Source: Burkholderiales bacterium (GTDB lineage: Bacteria > Pseudomonadota > Gammaproteobacteria > Burkholderiales > Casimicrobiaceae). From it: a stretch of 64,000 nucleotides of DNA. This document shows positions 18,707 to 28,560 of this stretch, one piece after another. Location: assembly GCA_905339295.1 (NCBI GenBank), contig CAJPFI010000018.1:62001-126000 (forward strand), given 5' to 3'. Numbering within the stretch: position 1 is the first letter of the stretch; every line of letters starts with the position of its first letter. A program made the translations under genes and the position numbers. The notes under the pieces were generated by a model. That model was not told the DNA's origin, made no database searches, and saw only the letters and a list, made by a program, of their open reading frames with translations.

Positions 18707-20971
18707 ATGATCGCGCAGGAACTGGAAGTTTCCCTTCACATGGCCTTCGTCGAGGCCAGGCAGAAGCAGCACGAGTTCATCACGGTCGAGCACCTGCTGC
18801 TCGCCATGCTCGACAATCCGTCGGCGGCCGAGGTGCTGAAGGCCTGCGGCGTCGACCTCGAGGAACTGCGTGGCGTGCTCAACGACTTCATCGCCGAGCA
18901 CACGCCGCGGCTGTCCGCGCACTCGGACGCCGACACGCAGCCCACGCAGGGCTTCCAGCGGGTCATCCAGCGCGCGATCCTGCACGTCCAGTCGTCCGGC
19001 AAGAAGGAGGTCACCGGGGCGAACGTGCTCGTCGCGATCTTCGGCGAGAAGGAGTCGCACGCGGTCTACTTCCTGAACCAGCGCGGCGTGACGCGCCTGG
19101 ACGTCGTCAACTACATCGCGCACGGCATCACCAAGACGCCGCAGAAGAAGGAGGAGAAGGCCGAGCAGAAGGAGGATGGCGAGGGCGGCGGCGAGTCGCA
19201 GGGCGCGCTCGACAACTACACGATCTGCCTGAACCAGCTCGCGCGGAACGGCAAGCTCGACCCGCTGATCGGGCGCGACAACGAGCTCGAGCGCGTCGTG
19301 CAGGTGCTCTGCCGGCGGCGCAAGAACAACCCGCTGCTGGTCGGCGAGGCCGGCGTCGGCAAGACCGCGATCGCCGAGGGGCTGGCGCGCCGGATCAACG
19401 AGGGCGAGGTGCCCGAGATGCTCTTCGAGCACCAGGTCTACGCGCTCGACATGGGCGCGCTGCTCGCCGGCACCAAGTACCGCGGCGACTTCGAGCAGCG
19501 CCTGAAGGCGGTGCTGAAGCAGCTCGCCGACAACCCGAAGTCGATCCTGTTCATCGACGAGATCCACACGATCATCGGCGCGGGCGCCGCGTCGGGCGGC
19601 ACGCTCGACGCGTCGAACCTGCTCAAGCCCGCGCTCTCGCAGGGCACGCTGAAGTGCATCGGCGCGACCACCTACACCGAGTACCGGCAGATCTTCGAGA
19701 AGGACCACGCGCTGTCGCGGCGCTTCCAGAAGATCGACGTGCCCGAGCCGTCGGTCGCCGAGACGATCGAGATCCTCAAGGGGCTCAAGAGCCGCTTCGA
19801 GCAGCACCACGGCGTCAAGTACTCGCCGGCCGCGATCACGAGCGCCGCGGAGCTCGCGGCGCGCTACATCAACGACCGCCATCTGCCCGACAAGGCGATC
19901 GACGTCATCGACGAGGCCGGCGCCGCGCAGAAGATCCTGCCGAAGTCGAGGCAGAAGAAGGTGATCGGCAAGTCCGACGTCGAGGAGATCGTCGCGAAGA
20001 TCGCGCGCATCCCGGCGAAGAACGTCTCGTCCGACGACCGCAACGCGCTGCGCACGATCGACCGCGACCTGAAGAACGTCGTGTTCGGCCAGGACCCGGC
20101 GATCGACGCGCTCGCCGCGGCGATCCGGATGGCGCGCTCGGGGCTCGGCAACCCGGGCAAGCCGATCGGCAACTTCCTGTTCTCGGGCCCGACCGGCGTC
20201 GGCAAGACCGAGGTCGCGAAGCAGCTCGCCTACTGCCTCGGCGTCGAGCTGATCCGCTTCGACATGTCCGAGTACATGGAGCGCCACGCGGTCTCCCGCC
20301 TGATCGGCGCGCCGCCGGGCTACGTCGGCTTCGACCAGGGCGGGCAGCTGACCGAGGCGGTGACCAAGCACCCGTACAGCGTGCTGCTGCTCGACGAGAT
20401 CGAGAAGGCGCACCCGGACATCTACAACATCCTCCTGCAGGTGATGGACCACGGCACGCTGACCGACAACAACGGGCGCAAGGCCGACTTCCGCAACGTC
20501 ACGATCATCATGACGACGAACGCGGGCGCGGCCGAGCTGGCGAAGGGCACGATCGGCTTCACGACGTCGAACGAGGCCGGCGACGAGATGGTCGAGATAA
20601 GGCGCCTGTTCACGCCGGAGTTCCGCAACCGGCTCGACGCCATCATCTCGTTCCGCTCGCTCGACCACGACGTGATCCTGCGCGTCGTCGACAAGTTCCT
20701 GCTCGAGCTCGAGCAGCAGCTGCACGAGCGCAAGGTCGAGCCGGCCTTCACGCCGGCGCTCAAGGCCCACCTCGCGAAGAAGGGCTTCGACCCGAAGATG
20801 GGCGCGCGCCCGATGGCGCGCCTGATCCAGGACCTGATCCGAAAGTCGCTCGCCGACGAGCTGCTGTTCGGCCGGCTCGCGAACGGCGGCAAGGTGACGA
20901 TCGACCTCGCGCCGGACGAGAAGGTGCGCCTCGTGTTCGAGGAAACTCCCGAGCCCGAGCCCGTCGCCTGA
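18707..20971 (+). CDS. clpA: ATP-dependent Clp protease ATP-binding subunit ClpA
   Basis: The unfoldase of the ClpAP protease, 754 residues, normal length. It has N-terminal Clp repeats that bind ClpS (1-145) and a Lys/Glu-rich linker at about 145-165. AAA module 1 has Walker A GEAGVGKT (about 212). AAA module 2 has Walker A GPTGVGKT (about 494) and Walker [14 protein letters not shown]. There is no ClpB-type middle coiled coil. It forms a two-gene unit with clpS and ends at a strong terminator. Confidence 0.97.
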   Translation: MIAQELEVSLHMAFVEARQKQHEFITVEHLLLAMLDNPSAAEVLKACGVDLEELRGVLNDFIAEHTPRLSAHSDADTQPTQGFQRVIQRAILHVQSSGKKEVTGANVLVAIFGEKESHAVYFLNQRGVTRLDVVNYIAHGITKTPQKKEEKAEQKEDGEGGGESQGALDNYTICLNQLARNGKLDPLIGRDNELERVVQVLCRRRKNNPLLVGEAGVGKTAIAEGLARRINEGEVPEMLFEHQVYALDMGALLAGTKYRGDFEQRLKAVLKQLADNPKSILFIDEIHTIIGAGAASGGTLDASNLLKPALSQGTLKCIGATTYTEYRQIFEKDHALSRRFQKIDVPEPSVAETIEILKGLKSRFEQHHGVKYSPAAITSAAELAARYINDRHLPDKAIDVIDEAGAAQKILPKSRQKKVIGKSDVEEIVAKIARIPAKNVSSDDRNALRTIDRDLKNVVFGQDPAIDALAAAIRMARSGLGNPGKPIGNFLFSGPTGVGKTEVAKQLAYCLGVELIRFDMSEYMERHAVSRLIGAPPGYVGFDQGGQLTEAVTKHPYSVLLLDEIEKAHPDIYNILLQVMDHGTLTDNNGRKADFRNVTIIMTTNAGAAELAKGTIGFTTSNEAGDEMVEIRRLFTPEFRNRLDAIISFRSLDHDVILRVVDKFLLELEQQLHERKVEPAFTPALKAHLAKKGFDPKMGARPMARLIQDLIRKSLADELLFGRLANGGKVTIDLAPDEKVRLVFEETPEPEPVA

Positions 20972-20993
20972 CGATCCGCCGGGACGCAACGGA

Positions 20994-21024
20994 CGCGGCG
21001 CGCTTGCGCGCCGCGTTTTTTTTT
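20994..21024 (+). terminator. Rho-independent terminator of clpSA
   Basis: A 10-bp GC stem (20994-21003 with 21006-21015) followed by nine T (21016-21024), 23 bases after the clpA stop. Confidence 0.9.
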
Positions 21025-21088
21025 CGCCGGCGGCCGCAAGGACAACGGGACCGGTCCGCGTTCCCGCGTCGCGCCGGGCACGACGAAG

Positions 21089-21112
21089 CGGGGGCGCCTT
21101 TCGGCGCCCCCG
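21089..21112 (-). terminator. Hairpin downstream of the sulfide dehydrogenase genes
   Basis: CGGGGGCGCC-TTTC-GGCGCCCCCG is a perfect 10-bp stem 45 bases beyond the fccB stop. There is no T-tract on the minus strand, so terminator function is plausible but not proven. Confidence 0.5.
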
Positions 21113-21157
21113 GCCCGGTCCTTCGCGCGGCATGGTCGGCGCCGCGCCGCCGTGCCG

Positions 21158-22444
21158 TCACCCGAGCGTGTCGGCCCAGATGTTCCGCGCCCAGCTCATC
21201 GCGAAGCGGCCCTCCAGCTCGTTCATCGCGGGCGACACGCCGCCCGAGCCCGGCACGGCGAGCATCGTCTTCTTGTCGCGGTCGTACTGGTGCACCGAGG
21301 TGACGTGCACGACGTCCTTGTCGGTGATGAAGCTGTAGCAGGTGTTGGTCAGCATCGGCGTCGCGCTCGGCGCCTGCCCGCCGAGTTGCTGCAGGATCGC
21401 GGCCGCGGCGACCTTGGCCTGGCTGTTCGCCATGTGGCCGGACTTCGGCATCCCGGGCGCGATCTGGATCGCGTCGCCGAGCACGTGGACGCCCTTGCCG
21501 CGGACCGACTCGTACGACAGGAAGTCGACCTCGCACCAGCGGTTGTTCGCGGTGATCACGTTCGCTGCGCGCGCGATGCCGCCGGCGCGATGCGGCGGGA
21601 CGACGTTGAGCACGTCGGCCTTCACGTCGTCGGCGGTCTCGAACTTCGCCGTCCGCGTCGCGAGGTCGACGTCGGTCAGCACGTGGTTCGGGCGGTACTC
21701 GACGAGGCCCCGGTACTCCTCGTTCCACGCCTTCTTGAACAGGCCGGCCTTCGACGTGACGTCGGGATTGCCGTCGAGCACCAGCACCTTCGACCTCGGC
21801 TTCGCCCGCTTGAAGTACCACGCGACCTGGCAGGCCCGCTCGTAGGGTCCGGGCGGGCACCGGTACGGCGCGACCGGGATCGAGATCGCGTAGACACCGC
21901 CGTCGCGCATCGACTCGAGCTGGCGGCGCAGGAGCACCGTCTGCGGGCCGGCCTGCCACGAGTGCGGGGCGATCTCGATGGCGCGCTCCGGGTTCGCCCG
22001 GTACGACGGGATCGCGTCCCACATGAACTCGATGCCCGGCGCGAGCACGAGCCGGTCGTACGCGAACGTCCTTCCGCCCGCCGTCGTGACGGTGCGCTTG
22101 TCGACGTCGATGCCGGTCGCCGTGTCGCGCACGACGTTCACGCCCCAGCGGCGCGAGAGGCTGTCGTAGGGGACCGTCACGTCGGCGATCGACTTGCTCC
22201 CGCCGATCACGAGGTTCGAGATCGGGCACGAGACGAACGCTTCGCGCGGCTCGATCAGCGTCACGCCCACGGTGCCGTTGCTCCACATCCGCAGGTACTT
22301 CGCGCAGGTCGCGCCGGCGTAGCCGCCGCCCACCACCACCACCTTGCCCGCGGAGGCGCCGCCCATCGTCGCGCATCCGGGCAGCATGGCCGCGCCCGCG
22401 GCCGCGCCGGCGGCGAGCAGGAATTCACGTCTTTGCATCGTCAT
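21158..22444 (-). CDS. fccB: Flavocytochrome c sulfide dehydrogenase, flavoprotein subunit
   Basis: An FAD protein that oxidises sulfide and passes electrons to its cytochrome subunit in the periplasm. The 428-residue protein begins MTMQRREFLLAAGAAAGAAM, a twin-arginine (RRE-F-L) export signal that also carries an LPGC lipobox-like site. The FAD Rossmann motif is VVVVGGGYAGATCAKYL. C-SYSF-type C-terminal text (TNTCYSFITDKDVVHVTSV) matches the FCSD flavin-binding domain. It could also be called SoxF. The cytochrome gene lies just upstream on the same strand. Confidence 0.85.
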   Translation of the reverse strand: MTMQRREFLLAAGAAAGAAMLPGCATMGGASAGKVVVVGGGYAGATCAKYLRMWSNGTVGVTLIEPREAFVSCPISNLVIGGSKSIADVTVPYDSLSRRWGVNVVRDTATGIDVDKRTVTTAGGRTFAYDRLVLAPGIEFMWDAIPSYRANPERAIEIAPHSWQAGPQTVLLRRQLESMRDGGVYAISIPVAPYRCPPGPYERACQVAWYFKRAKPRSKVLVLDGNPDVTSKAGLFKKAWNEEYRGLVEYRPNHVLTDVDLATRTAKFETADDVKADVLNVVPPHRAGGIARAANVITANNRWCEVDFLSYESVRGKGVHVLGDAIQIAPGMPKSGHMANSQAKVAAAAILQQLGGQAPSATPMLTNTCYSFITDKDVVHVTSVHQYDRDKKTMLAVPGSGGVSPAMNELEGRFAMSWARNIWADTLG

Positions 22445-22454
22445 GGCCGTCTCC

Positions 22455-22763
22455 TCACTTCGCCGGTTGCGCGGCGAACCAGCCCGCCATCAGCTCGATC
22501 TGCGCGTCGGTAAGGCCCTTCGCGAGCTGCGGCATGATCGTCCCGGGCTTCTTGCCCTGCTTGAACTCCTGCACCTTGCGCACGAGCTCGTCCTTCGGCT
22601 TGCCGGCGAGCGGCTCGACGTCGGTGCCCTGGGTCATGCCGTTGGTGCCGTGGCAGTTGGCGCAGGTCGCGGCGAGGTTCCGCGCGAGCGCGGCATCGGG
22701 CGCCTGGGCAATCGCAGGCGCGGCCGCGGCGACCAGCGCCATCGCTGTGATCAGGTTTCGCAT
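22455..22763 (-). CDS. Class I cytochrome c, probable FccA/SoxE subunit
   Basis: A 102-residue c-type cytochrome with a signal peptide (ALVAAAAPAIAQ, cleaved about residue 20), one haem motif CANCH (about 34-38) and an axial Met candidate in GTIMPQLAKGLT. It lies 10 bases before the flavoprotein gene, so it is most likely the haem subunit that takes electrons from it. Diheme FccA proteins are larger. This monohaem form resembles the small subunit of some FCSD and SoxEF pairs. Confidence 0.85.
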   Translation of the reverse strand: MRNLITAMALVAAAAPAIAQAPDAALARNLAATCANCHGTNGMTQGTDVEPLAGKPKDELVRKVQEFKQGKKPGTIMPQLAKGLTDAQIELMAGWFAAQPAK

Positions 22764-22807
22764 CGGTATGTCTCCTCCAAAGACAGCCGCGGACCGGGTT
22801 GCCCTGC

Positions 22808-22837
22808 GGATGACGTAGGATAGCTTTCCTGTCATCC
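22808..22837. promoter_or_regulatory. Inverted repeat upstream of the sulfide dehydrogenase genes
   Basis: GGATGAC (22808-22814) and GTCATCC (22831-22837) are perfect inverted arms 16 bases apart, 45 bases upstream of the cytochrome start. On the minus strand TATCCT inside the repeat could be a -10, so a bound protein would cover the promoter. The rest of the 22764-23032 spacer shows no other clear signal. Confidence 0.4.
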
Positions 22838-23032
22838 GAGCGATATGCCCTTGTTCGAAATGCCGGATTGGCCAGACCACCCGTGTGATCGAGCGACCGT
22901 CCCCGAGGTGGCGGCCGGCGTCGCCCGCGCGATTCGCGCGCAGCGGGACGCCATGCCGCCATGGACAGCGGTGTGGCGCGGGGCGGCGACGTGAGCGCCC
23001 GCGCCAGTGCTCGCCGGTCGGCGCCGAAGGCC

Positions 23033-24502
23033 ATGGCGAAGCGCGCCGCGACGGAAGAGGGCGTCGAGGCGACGCTCACGTTTCTCGGGGCGTCGGGCGA
23101 GGTCACCGGAAGCTCGTTCCTGGTCGAGACGCAAGCGCGGCGCTTCCTGGTCGACTGCGGGATGTTCCAGGGGCAGGACAGCGACGAGAAGAACGCGGCG
23201 GCGCTGGCCTTCGATCCGCGTGAGCTCGATTTCGTCGTCCTCACGCATGCGCACATCGACCATTCGGGGCTGCTGCCGCTGCTCGTGCGCCGCGGCTACC
23301 GGGGACCGGTCCACGCGACACCGGCCACCTGCGACCTGCTTGGCGTGATGCTGCCCGACTCGGCGCACATCCAGGAGTCCAACGCCGCGTGGCAGCGCGA
23401 GCGTCGCGAGGCGGGACCGCGCGCGGCGCGGCCGCGCGCACGCCGCGCCACGCCGACGAACGGAGACGAGCCGCTGTACACGCTCGCCGATGCGCAGGCG
23501 GCGTTGCGTCAGCTGCACGGGGTGCATTACGACGTGCGCCACGTCGCGGCGCCCGGCATCGTGTTCACGTTCCGCGACGCCGGCCACATCCTCGGCTCGG
23601 CCATCGTCGAGCTCGACCTTTCCGATGGCCCGGGTGCGCGGCGAATCGTGTTCTCGGGCGACCTCGGCCAGCCCGGACGGCCGGTGCTGCCCGACCCGAC
23701 GCGGGTGCCGCGCGCGGACGCGCTCGTGGTCGAGTCGACCTACGGCAACCGCCAGCATCGCTCGCTCGAGTCGACGCTCGACGAGGTCGCGGCGGTGCTC
23801 ACGAAGACGCTGCCGCGCGGCAACGTCGTGGTGCCCGCGTTCGCGGTCGGCCGCACGCAGGAGATGCTGCACGTGTTCGCCGAGCTAGCGCACGCCGGGC
23901 GCGTGCCGCCCCTCACCGTGTTCGTCGACTCGCCTCTCGCGACGGCGGCCACCGGGATCACGGCACGTTACGCGCCGCTGCTCGACCGCCAGACGCGCGA
24001 CCTCGCCGCGTGGCAGGCCGCCCACCCGGACCGCATGCGCGTGCTGTTCACCGAGTCGCCGCAGGACTCGATGCGGATCAACGAGGTGCGGAGCGGCGCT
24101 GTGATCGTCTCGGCGAGCGGCATGTGCGACGCGGGGCGCGTGCGGCACCACCTGCGCCACAACCTGCCGCGCGAGGAGTGCGCGGTCGTGTTCGTGGGGT
24201 TCCAGGCGCGCGGCACGCTCGGCCGCGCGCTGGTCGAAGGCGCCCGAGAGGTGCGCCTGTTCCGCGAGTCGGTGCCGGTGCGCGCGTCCGTGCACACGAT
24301 CGGCGGCCTGTCGGCGCATGCCGACCAGGCGGGACTGCTGGGCTGGCTGGGCGGCTTCGAATCGGCGCCCTCGCGCGTGTTCGTCGTGCACGGCGAGCGC
24401 GAGACCTCGGTCCTGTTCGCCGAACTCGTGCGCGAGCGCCTGCGCTGGCCCTCGGTCGAGGTCCCGGCGCGCGGCGACCGCCACCGGCTTGCCTGGCGCT
24501 GA
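23033..24502 (+). CDS. MBL-fold beta-CASP RNA metallo-hydrolase
   Basis: A 489-residue metallo-beta-lactamase with a beta-CASP domain, the family of CPSF73-like RNases. It opens TLTFLGASGEVTGSSFLVE and has the metal motif LTHAHIDHSG, DAGHILGSAIVEL, then the beta-CASP part VPAFAVGRTQEMLHVF and SASGMCDAGRVRHHL. The C-terminal RMMBL motif includes TIGGLSAHADQAGLLGW. An Arg/Ala-rich insert lies at about residues 125-145. Upstream in-frame starts exist (ATG 22961, GTG 22991); 23033 is chosen because it has GAAGG at good spacing. Probably a cytoplasmic RNase. Confidence 0.87.
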   Translation: MAKRAATEEGVEATLTFLGASGEVTGSSFLVETQARRFLVDCGMFQGQDSDEKNAAALAFDPRELDFVVLTHAHIDHSGLLPLLVRRGYRGPVHATPATCDLLGVMLPDSAHIQESNAAWQRERREAGPRAARPRARRATPTNGDEPLYTLADAQAALRQLHGVHYDVRHVAAPGIVFTFRDAGHILGSAIVELDLSDGPGARRIVFSGDLGQPGRPVLPDPTRVPRADALVVESTYGNRQHRSLESTLDEVAAVLTKTLPRGNVVVPAFAVGRTQEMLHVFAELAHAGRVPPLTVFVDSPLATAATGITARYAPLLDRQTRDLAAWQAAHPDRMRVLFTESPQDSMRINEVRSGAVIVSASGMCDAGRVRHHLRHNLPREECAVVFVGFQARGTLGRALVEGAREVRLFRESVPVRASVHTIGGLSAHADQAGLLGWLGGFESAPSRVFVVHGERETSVLFAELVRERLRWPSVEVPARGDRHRLAWR

Positions 24503-24759
24503 CGCGGCGCCCCGTGCGGGTCGCGAAAAACTTTGCCACGGAGTGGAAATGCGGCGCCCCGCGCACCGGATCCGCGTGGTTCCGGGTCGGGTGTGAATAA
24601 ACATGGGGTTAGCATCGAAGCTCGCGGCTGCACGCCGACAGAGCGGCGACGCCGCGTCCGCGGCGCAGCAGCTTGTGGCGAAGAGAGCCCGCCAGTCATT
24701 CCACCAGACGGAATTGAGTTCTTATGCATTGAATTGGTGTTGTTTTTTTAGTAGTGCAC

Positions 24760-24779
24760 TGCGCAAAAGACCTTGCGCA
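24760..24779. promoter_or_regulatory. Candidate operator upstream of aceA
   Basis: TGCGCAA-AAGACC-TTGCGCA, perfect 7-bp arms with a 6-base spacer, in the AT-rich part of the aceA upstream region. The form suits a dimeric regulator; which one is unknown. Confidence 0.4.
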
Positions 24780-24971
24780 CCCGCGCCATCCTTTGGTAGC
24801 GTATTCACGTCACGAACGGTCGTTGCGCGAAACGGCGCGGCGGCCGGCAGATAGGGCTGGCTTCGTTACCCCGTCCCATGCCCGCCACGCCGCGAGGGCG
24901 ATCCCCCGCGGTGACGTGGCGTGACCCGTCCGCAGCCTGGGGCTGCGTCCGGCGTCACCGCGTGGTGGCGA

Positions 24972-25034
24972 CCCGTCCCGCGAGGAACGGGCCGTCCCAC
25001 CGAATCCACGCCCGTCTCCCCCTGGGGACGGGCG
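24972..25034 (+). promoter_or_regulatory. Structured 5' leader of aceA
   Basis: Two hairpins are predicted by eye: one in 24972-24991 (CCCGTCCC-GCGA-GGAACGGG, imperfect) and CGCCCGTC (25009-25016) with GACGGGCG (25027-25034), which extends inward. The second ends 18 bases before the ribosome site GGGAGA. Confidence 0.35.
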
Positions 25035-25063
25035 AGGTCCGACGACACGATGGGAGAACGACC

Positions 25064-26362
<1,299 letters not shown>

Positions 26363-26385
26363 CCCGCGCCCGCTGCTGCAGGAAG

Positions 26386-26414
26386 CCGCGCCCCGACCGG
26401 GCGCGGTTTTTTTT
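26386..26414 (+). terminator. Rho-independent terminator of aceA
   Basis: CCGCGCCC (26386-26393) pairs with GGGCGCGG (26399-26406), followed by eight T. It lies 23 bases after the aceA stop. Confidence 0.9.
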
Positions 26415-26599
26415 GCCGCGAGTTCCGGCGCAGGGCGTCATCGGGCTCCACGGCGACGAGCTTCGTCGCGCTCGCGAGGTGCAGCGCCGTGTGCGGCGGC
26501 GAGCATCAGGCCGTCGCGTCGCCGGTATCATTCGCGCACGATGACCGATTGCCGCGTCGCCGGCGTGCCGGCAGCCCCGCGCACCCCCGCGCCCCCCGC

Positions 26600-27175
26600 A
26601 TGAGCCCGCCGCCGCCGAGGTCGGCCGCCACGCGCGTGTCGTTCGTGCTGCGCCCCGACGCGCAGGCGCGCACGGCTCTGGCGCGGCTCGCGCGCGAGGT
26701 CGCGAACGACGCGCTCGGGCGCGTGTCGGCGGACGTCGAGTGGGGGGTCGCGCTCGCGTCGGTCGACGGCGTCGGAGAGCCGCACTGGCCCGCGTTGCGC
26801 GACGCGGGCGAGCGCGCCGCCGCCGCGGTTTCCCCGTTCGCGCTCACGCTCGAGCGCGTCGGCGGGTCTTCGTACCGGACCGCGTGGTTCGCGCCGGACG
26901 GCATGCCCGCGTCGTTGCGCGCGCTGCACGACGCCGTGGTCGACGCGCTGCGCGGCGCGGGCCTCGACGCGGAGCCTCGGATGTTCCGGCCGCACGTGGT
27001 CCTGGCGCGCGAGTGCGCGCGTCGGGCGCACGTTGGCGGAGTCGCGTCGATCGCCTGGCGGGTCGAGCGACTCTCGCTCGCGGCGTCGGGACCCGAGCTT
27101 CGCGGCGGCGGATTCCGCGAGCTCGGCGGATGGCCGCTCGCGCGAACGCCGCGTCAGGGGACCGCGACCGTGTAG
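26600..27175 (+). CDS. 2H-phosphoesterase-like protein with degenerate catalytic motifs
   Basis: A 191-residue relative of the LigT/ThpR 2'-5' RNA ligase family. It aligns along its length with the intact paralogue at 28014-28556. The first H-x-T motif is EWG (residues 47-49) where the paralogue has HLT. The second is HVV (132-134, in FRPHVVLARECAR) instead of HVT. With one catalytic His lost and both Thr replaced, it is probably not a normal phosphoesterase. The start at 26600 gives the natural fold. It overlaps the convergent SDR gene by 22 bases at the 3' end. Confidence 0.72.
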   Translation: MSPPPPRSAATRVSFVLRPDAQARTALARLAREVANDALGRVSADVEWGVALASVDGVGEPHWPALRDAGERAAAAVSPFALTLERVGGSSYRTAWFAPDGMPASLRALHDAVVDALRGAGLDAEPRMFRPHVVLARECARRAHVGGVASIAWRVERLSLAASGPELRGGGFRELGGWPLARTPRQGTATV

Positions 27176-27933
27176 TTGAGGCCGAGCCGGCCGCCGTCCG
27201 GGTAGATCGTCTGGCCGGTGAGGTAGGACGCGTCGTCGGAGGCGAGGAAGGCGGCGACCGCGGCGACTTCCGAGGGCTCGCCGAGCCGGCCCAGCGGCGT
27301 GCGCGACAGGATCCTGCGCTTCGCCTCCTCGCTTCCGAGCACGGCCTGCTTCGCCATTTCGGTCGCGATCGTTCCCGGACCGATGGCGTTGACGCGGATG
27401 CCGTGCGGTGCGAGCGAGAGCGCCATCACCCTGGTCAACTGGTTGATGCCGCCCTTGCTGACGACGTAGGGCACCTGGTTCGGGATCGCGAGCACCGCGT
27501 TGACCGACGACATGTTGACGATCGCACCGCCCGTTCCCTGCGCGACCATGCGCCGCGCCACCGCCTGCCCGCACAGGAACATCGACTTCAGGTTGACCGC
27601 GAGCACGCGGTCGAAGTCCGCCTCGTCGAGGTCGAGAAACTCGGCCGCGTGCGTGATGCCCGCGTTGTTGACGAGGATGTCGATCCGGCCGAAGGCCCCG
27701 ACCGTCGCGTCGACGAGCGAGGTCGCGGTCGACTTCCTCGAGACGTCGCCCGCGTGGACGCGCGTGCGTTCACCCGTGGCATCGATGCCTCGTGCCGCCT
27801 CGGCCGCGCGCGCCGCCTCCAGGTCGCACAGCATCACGCTCGCGCCTTCCTCGACCAGCCGGGCCGCGATCGCGAGCCCGATTCCCTGCGCGGCGCCGGT
27901 GACGACGGCGACGCGGCCTTCCAGTCGCTGCAT
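27154..27933 (-). CDS. SDR-family NAD(P)-dependent oxidoreductase
   Basis: A classical short-chain dehydrogenase of 259 residues. It has the cofactor motif VVTGAAQGIGLAIA near the N-terminus, NNAG, Ser in MSSVNAVLA, the catalytic pair Y-x-x-x-K in VPYVVSKGG, and the C-terminal DASYLTGQTIYPDGG. An Asp at the end of the second strand (LCDLE) suggests NAD preference. The substrate is unknown. It lies between two 2H-phosphoesterase paralogues on the other strand and overlaps the first at their 3' ends. Confidence 0.88.
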   Translation of the reverse strand: MQRLEGRVAVVTGAAQGIGLAIAARLVEEGASVMLCDLEAARAAEAARGIDATGERTRVHAGDVSRKSTATSLVDATVGAFGRIDILVNNAGITHAAEFLDLDEADFDRVLAVNLKSMFLCGQAVARRMVAQGTGGAIVNMSSVNAVLAIPNQVPYVVSKGGINQLTRVMALSLAPHGIRVNAIGPGTIATEMAKQAVLGSEEAKRRILSRTPLGRLGEPSEVAAVAAFLASDDASYLTGQTIYPDGGRLGLNYTVAVP

Positions 27934-28013
27934 GGTGTGCCTCCGTTGGCGAGCGGCTATGCTACCGCTCGCGCCGCGCCCCCGCATCCGCGGCGCTCCC
28001 GGACCCGCCGGCG

Positions 28014-28556
28014 ATGACCCTCGACCCCGACGACTCGACGACGCGGCTCTTCTTCGCGATCGTGCCCGACGATGCGGCGCGCGAGCGGCTCGGCGCGCTC
28101 GCGCGCTCGATGGCGCACGCGTCGGGGGGACGCGCGAGCGCCGCCGCCACGCTGCACCTGACGATCGTGTTCGTCGGGACCGTCGCCGCCGCGACCGTTG
28201 CGGGCATCCGCGCGGCCGGCGACTCGGTGGCGTGGCCGTCGGTCGAGGTGAGCCTGGACACGGCGGGCTCGTTCGCGCGCGCCGGGATCGCGTGGGCCGC
28301 GCCGTCGCGCGTGCCTCCGGCGCTCTCGCGCGCGAACCGCGACCTCGTCCGCGCGCTGTCCGACCGGGGCGTGGCTACCGAGGCACGGCCGTGGCGGCCG
28401 CACGTCACGCTCGCCAGGCGCTGCGCGCGGCTCGTCGACGGCCCGATCGAGCCGCCGATCGCGTGGACCGTCGACCACGTCGTGCTGATGTCGTCGCGAC
28501 TCCTGTCCGAGGGACCGCGCTACCGCGAGGTCGCGGGCTGGTCCACGAGCGCGTGA
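28014..28556 (+). CDS. thpR: RNA 2',3'-cyclic phosphodiesterase
   Basis: An intact ThpR/LigT 2H phosphoesterase of 180 residues. It carries RLFFAIVPDDAARERL at the start, the first motif HLT (48-50) in TLHLTIVFVG, and the second HVT (130-132) in WRPHVTLARR. Family members open 2',3'-cyclic phosphates on RNA and can ligate tRNA halves in vitro. It ends four bases before the convergent sulfurtransferase stop. See the degenerate paralogue at 26600. Confidence 0.9.
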   Translation: MTLDPDDSTTRLFFAIVPDDAARERLGALARSMAHASGGRASAAATLHLTIVFVGTVAAATVAGIRAAGDSVAWPSVEVSLDTAGSFARAGIAWAAPSRVPPALSRANRDLVRALSDRGVATEARPWRPHVTLARRCARLVDGPIEPPIAWTVDHVVLMSSRLLSEGPRYREVAGWSTSA

Positions 28557-28560
28557 GCGT

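Larger units (their letters stand above)
24503..25063. other. 561-base intergenic region upstream of aceA
   Basis: No convincing gene. Between about 24590 and 24800 the base composition turns markedly AT-richer than the surroundings, with a seven-T run at 24743-24749. The inverted repeat TGCGCAA-N6-TTGCGCA lies at 24760-24779. From about 24900 the sequence is GC-rich again and full of hairpins that would lie in the aceA leader. A short possible reading frame at 24603-24854 has no recognisable features. Confidence 0.6.

Noticed and set aside
24603-24854. An 83-codon frame in the aceA upstream region
   Set aside because: No ribosome site, no motif, and it runs through the operator-like repeat. 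More likely noncoding.
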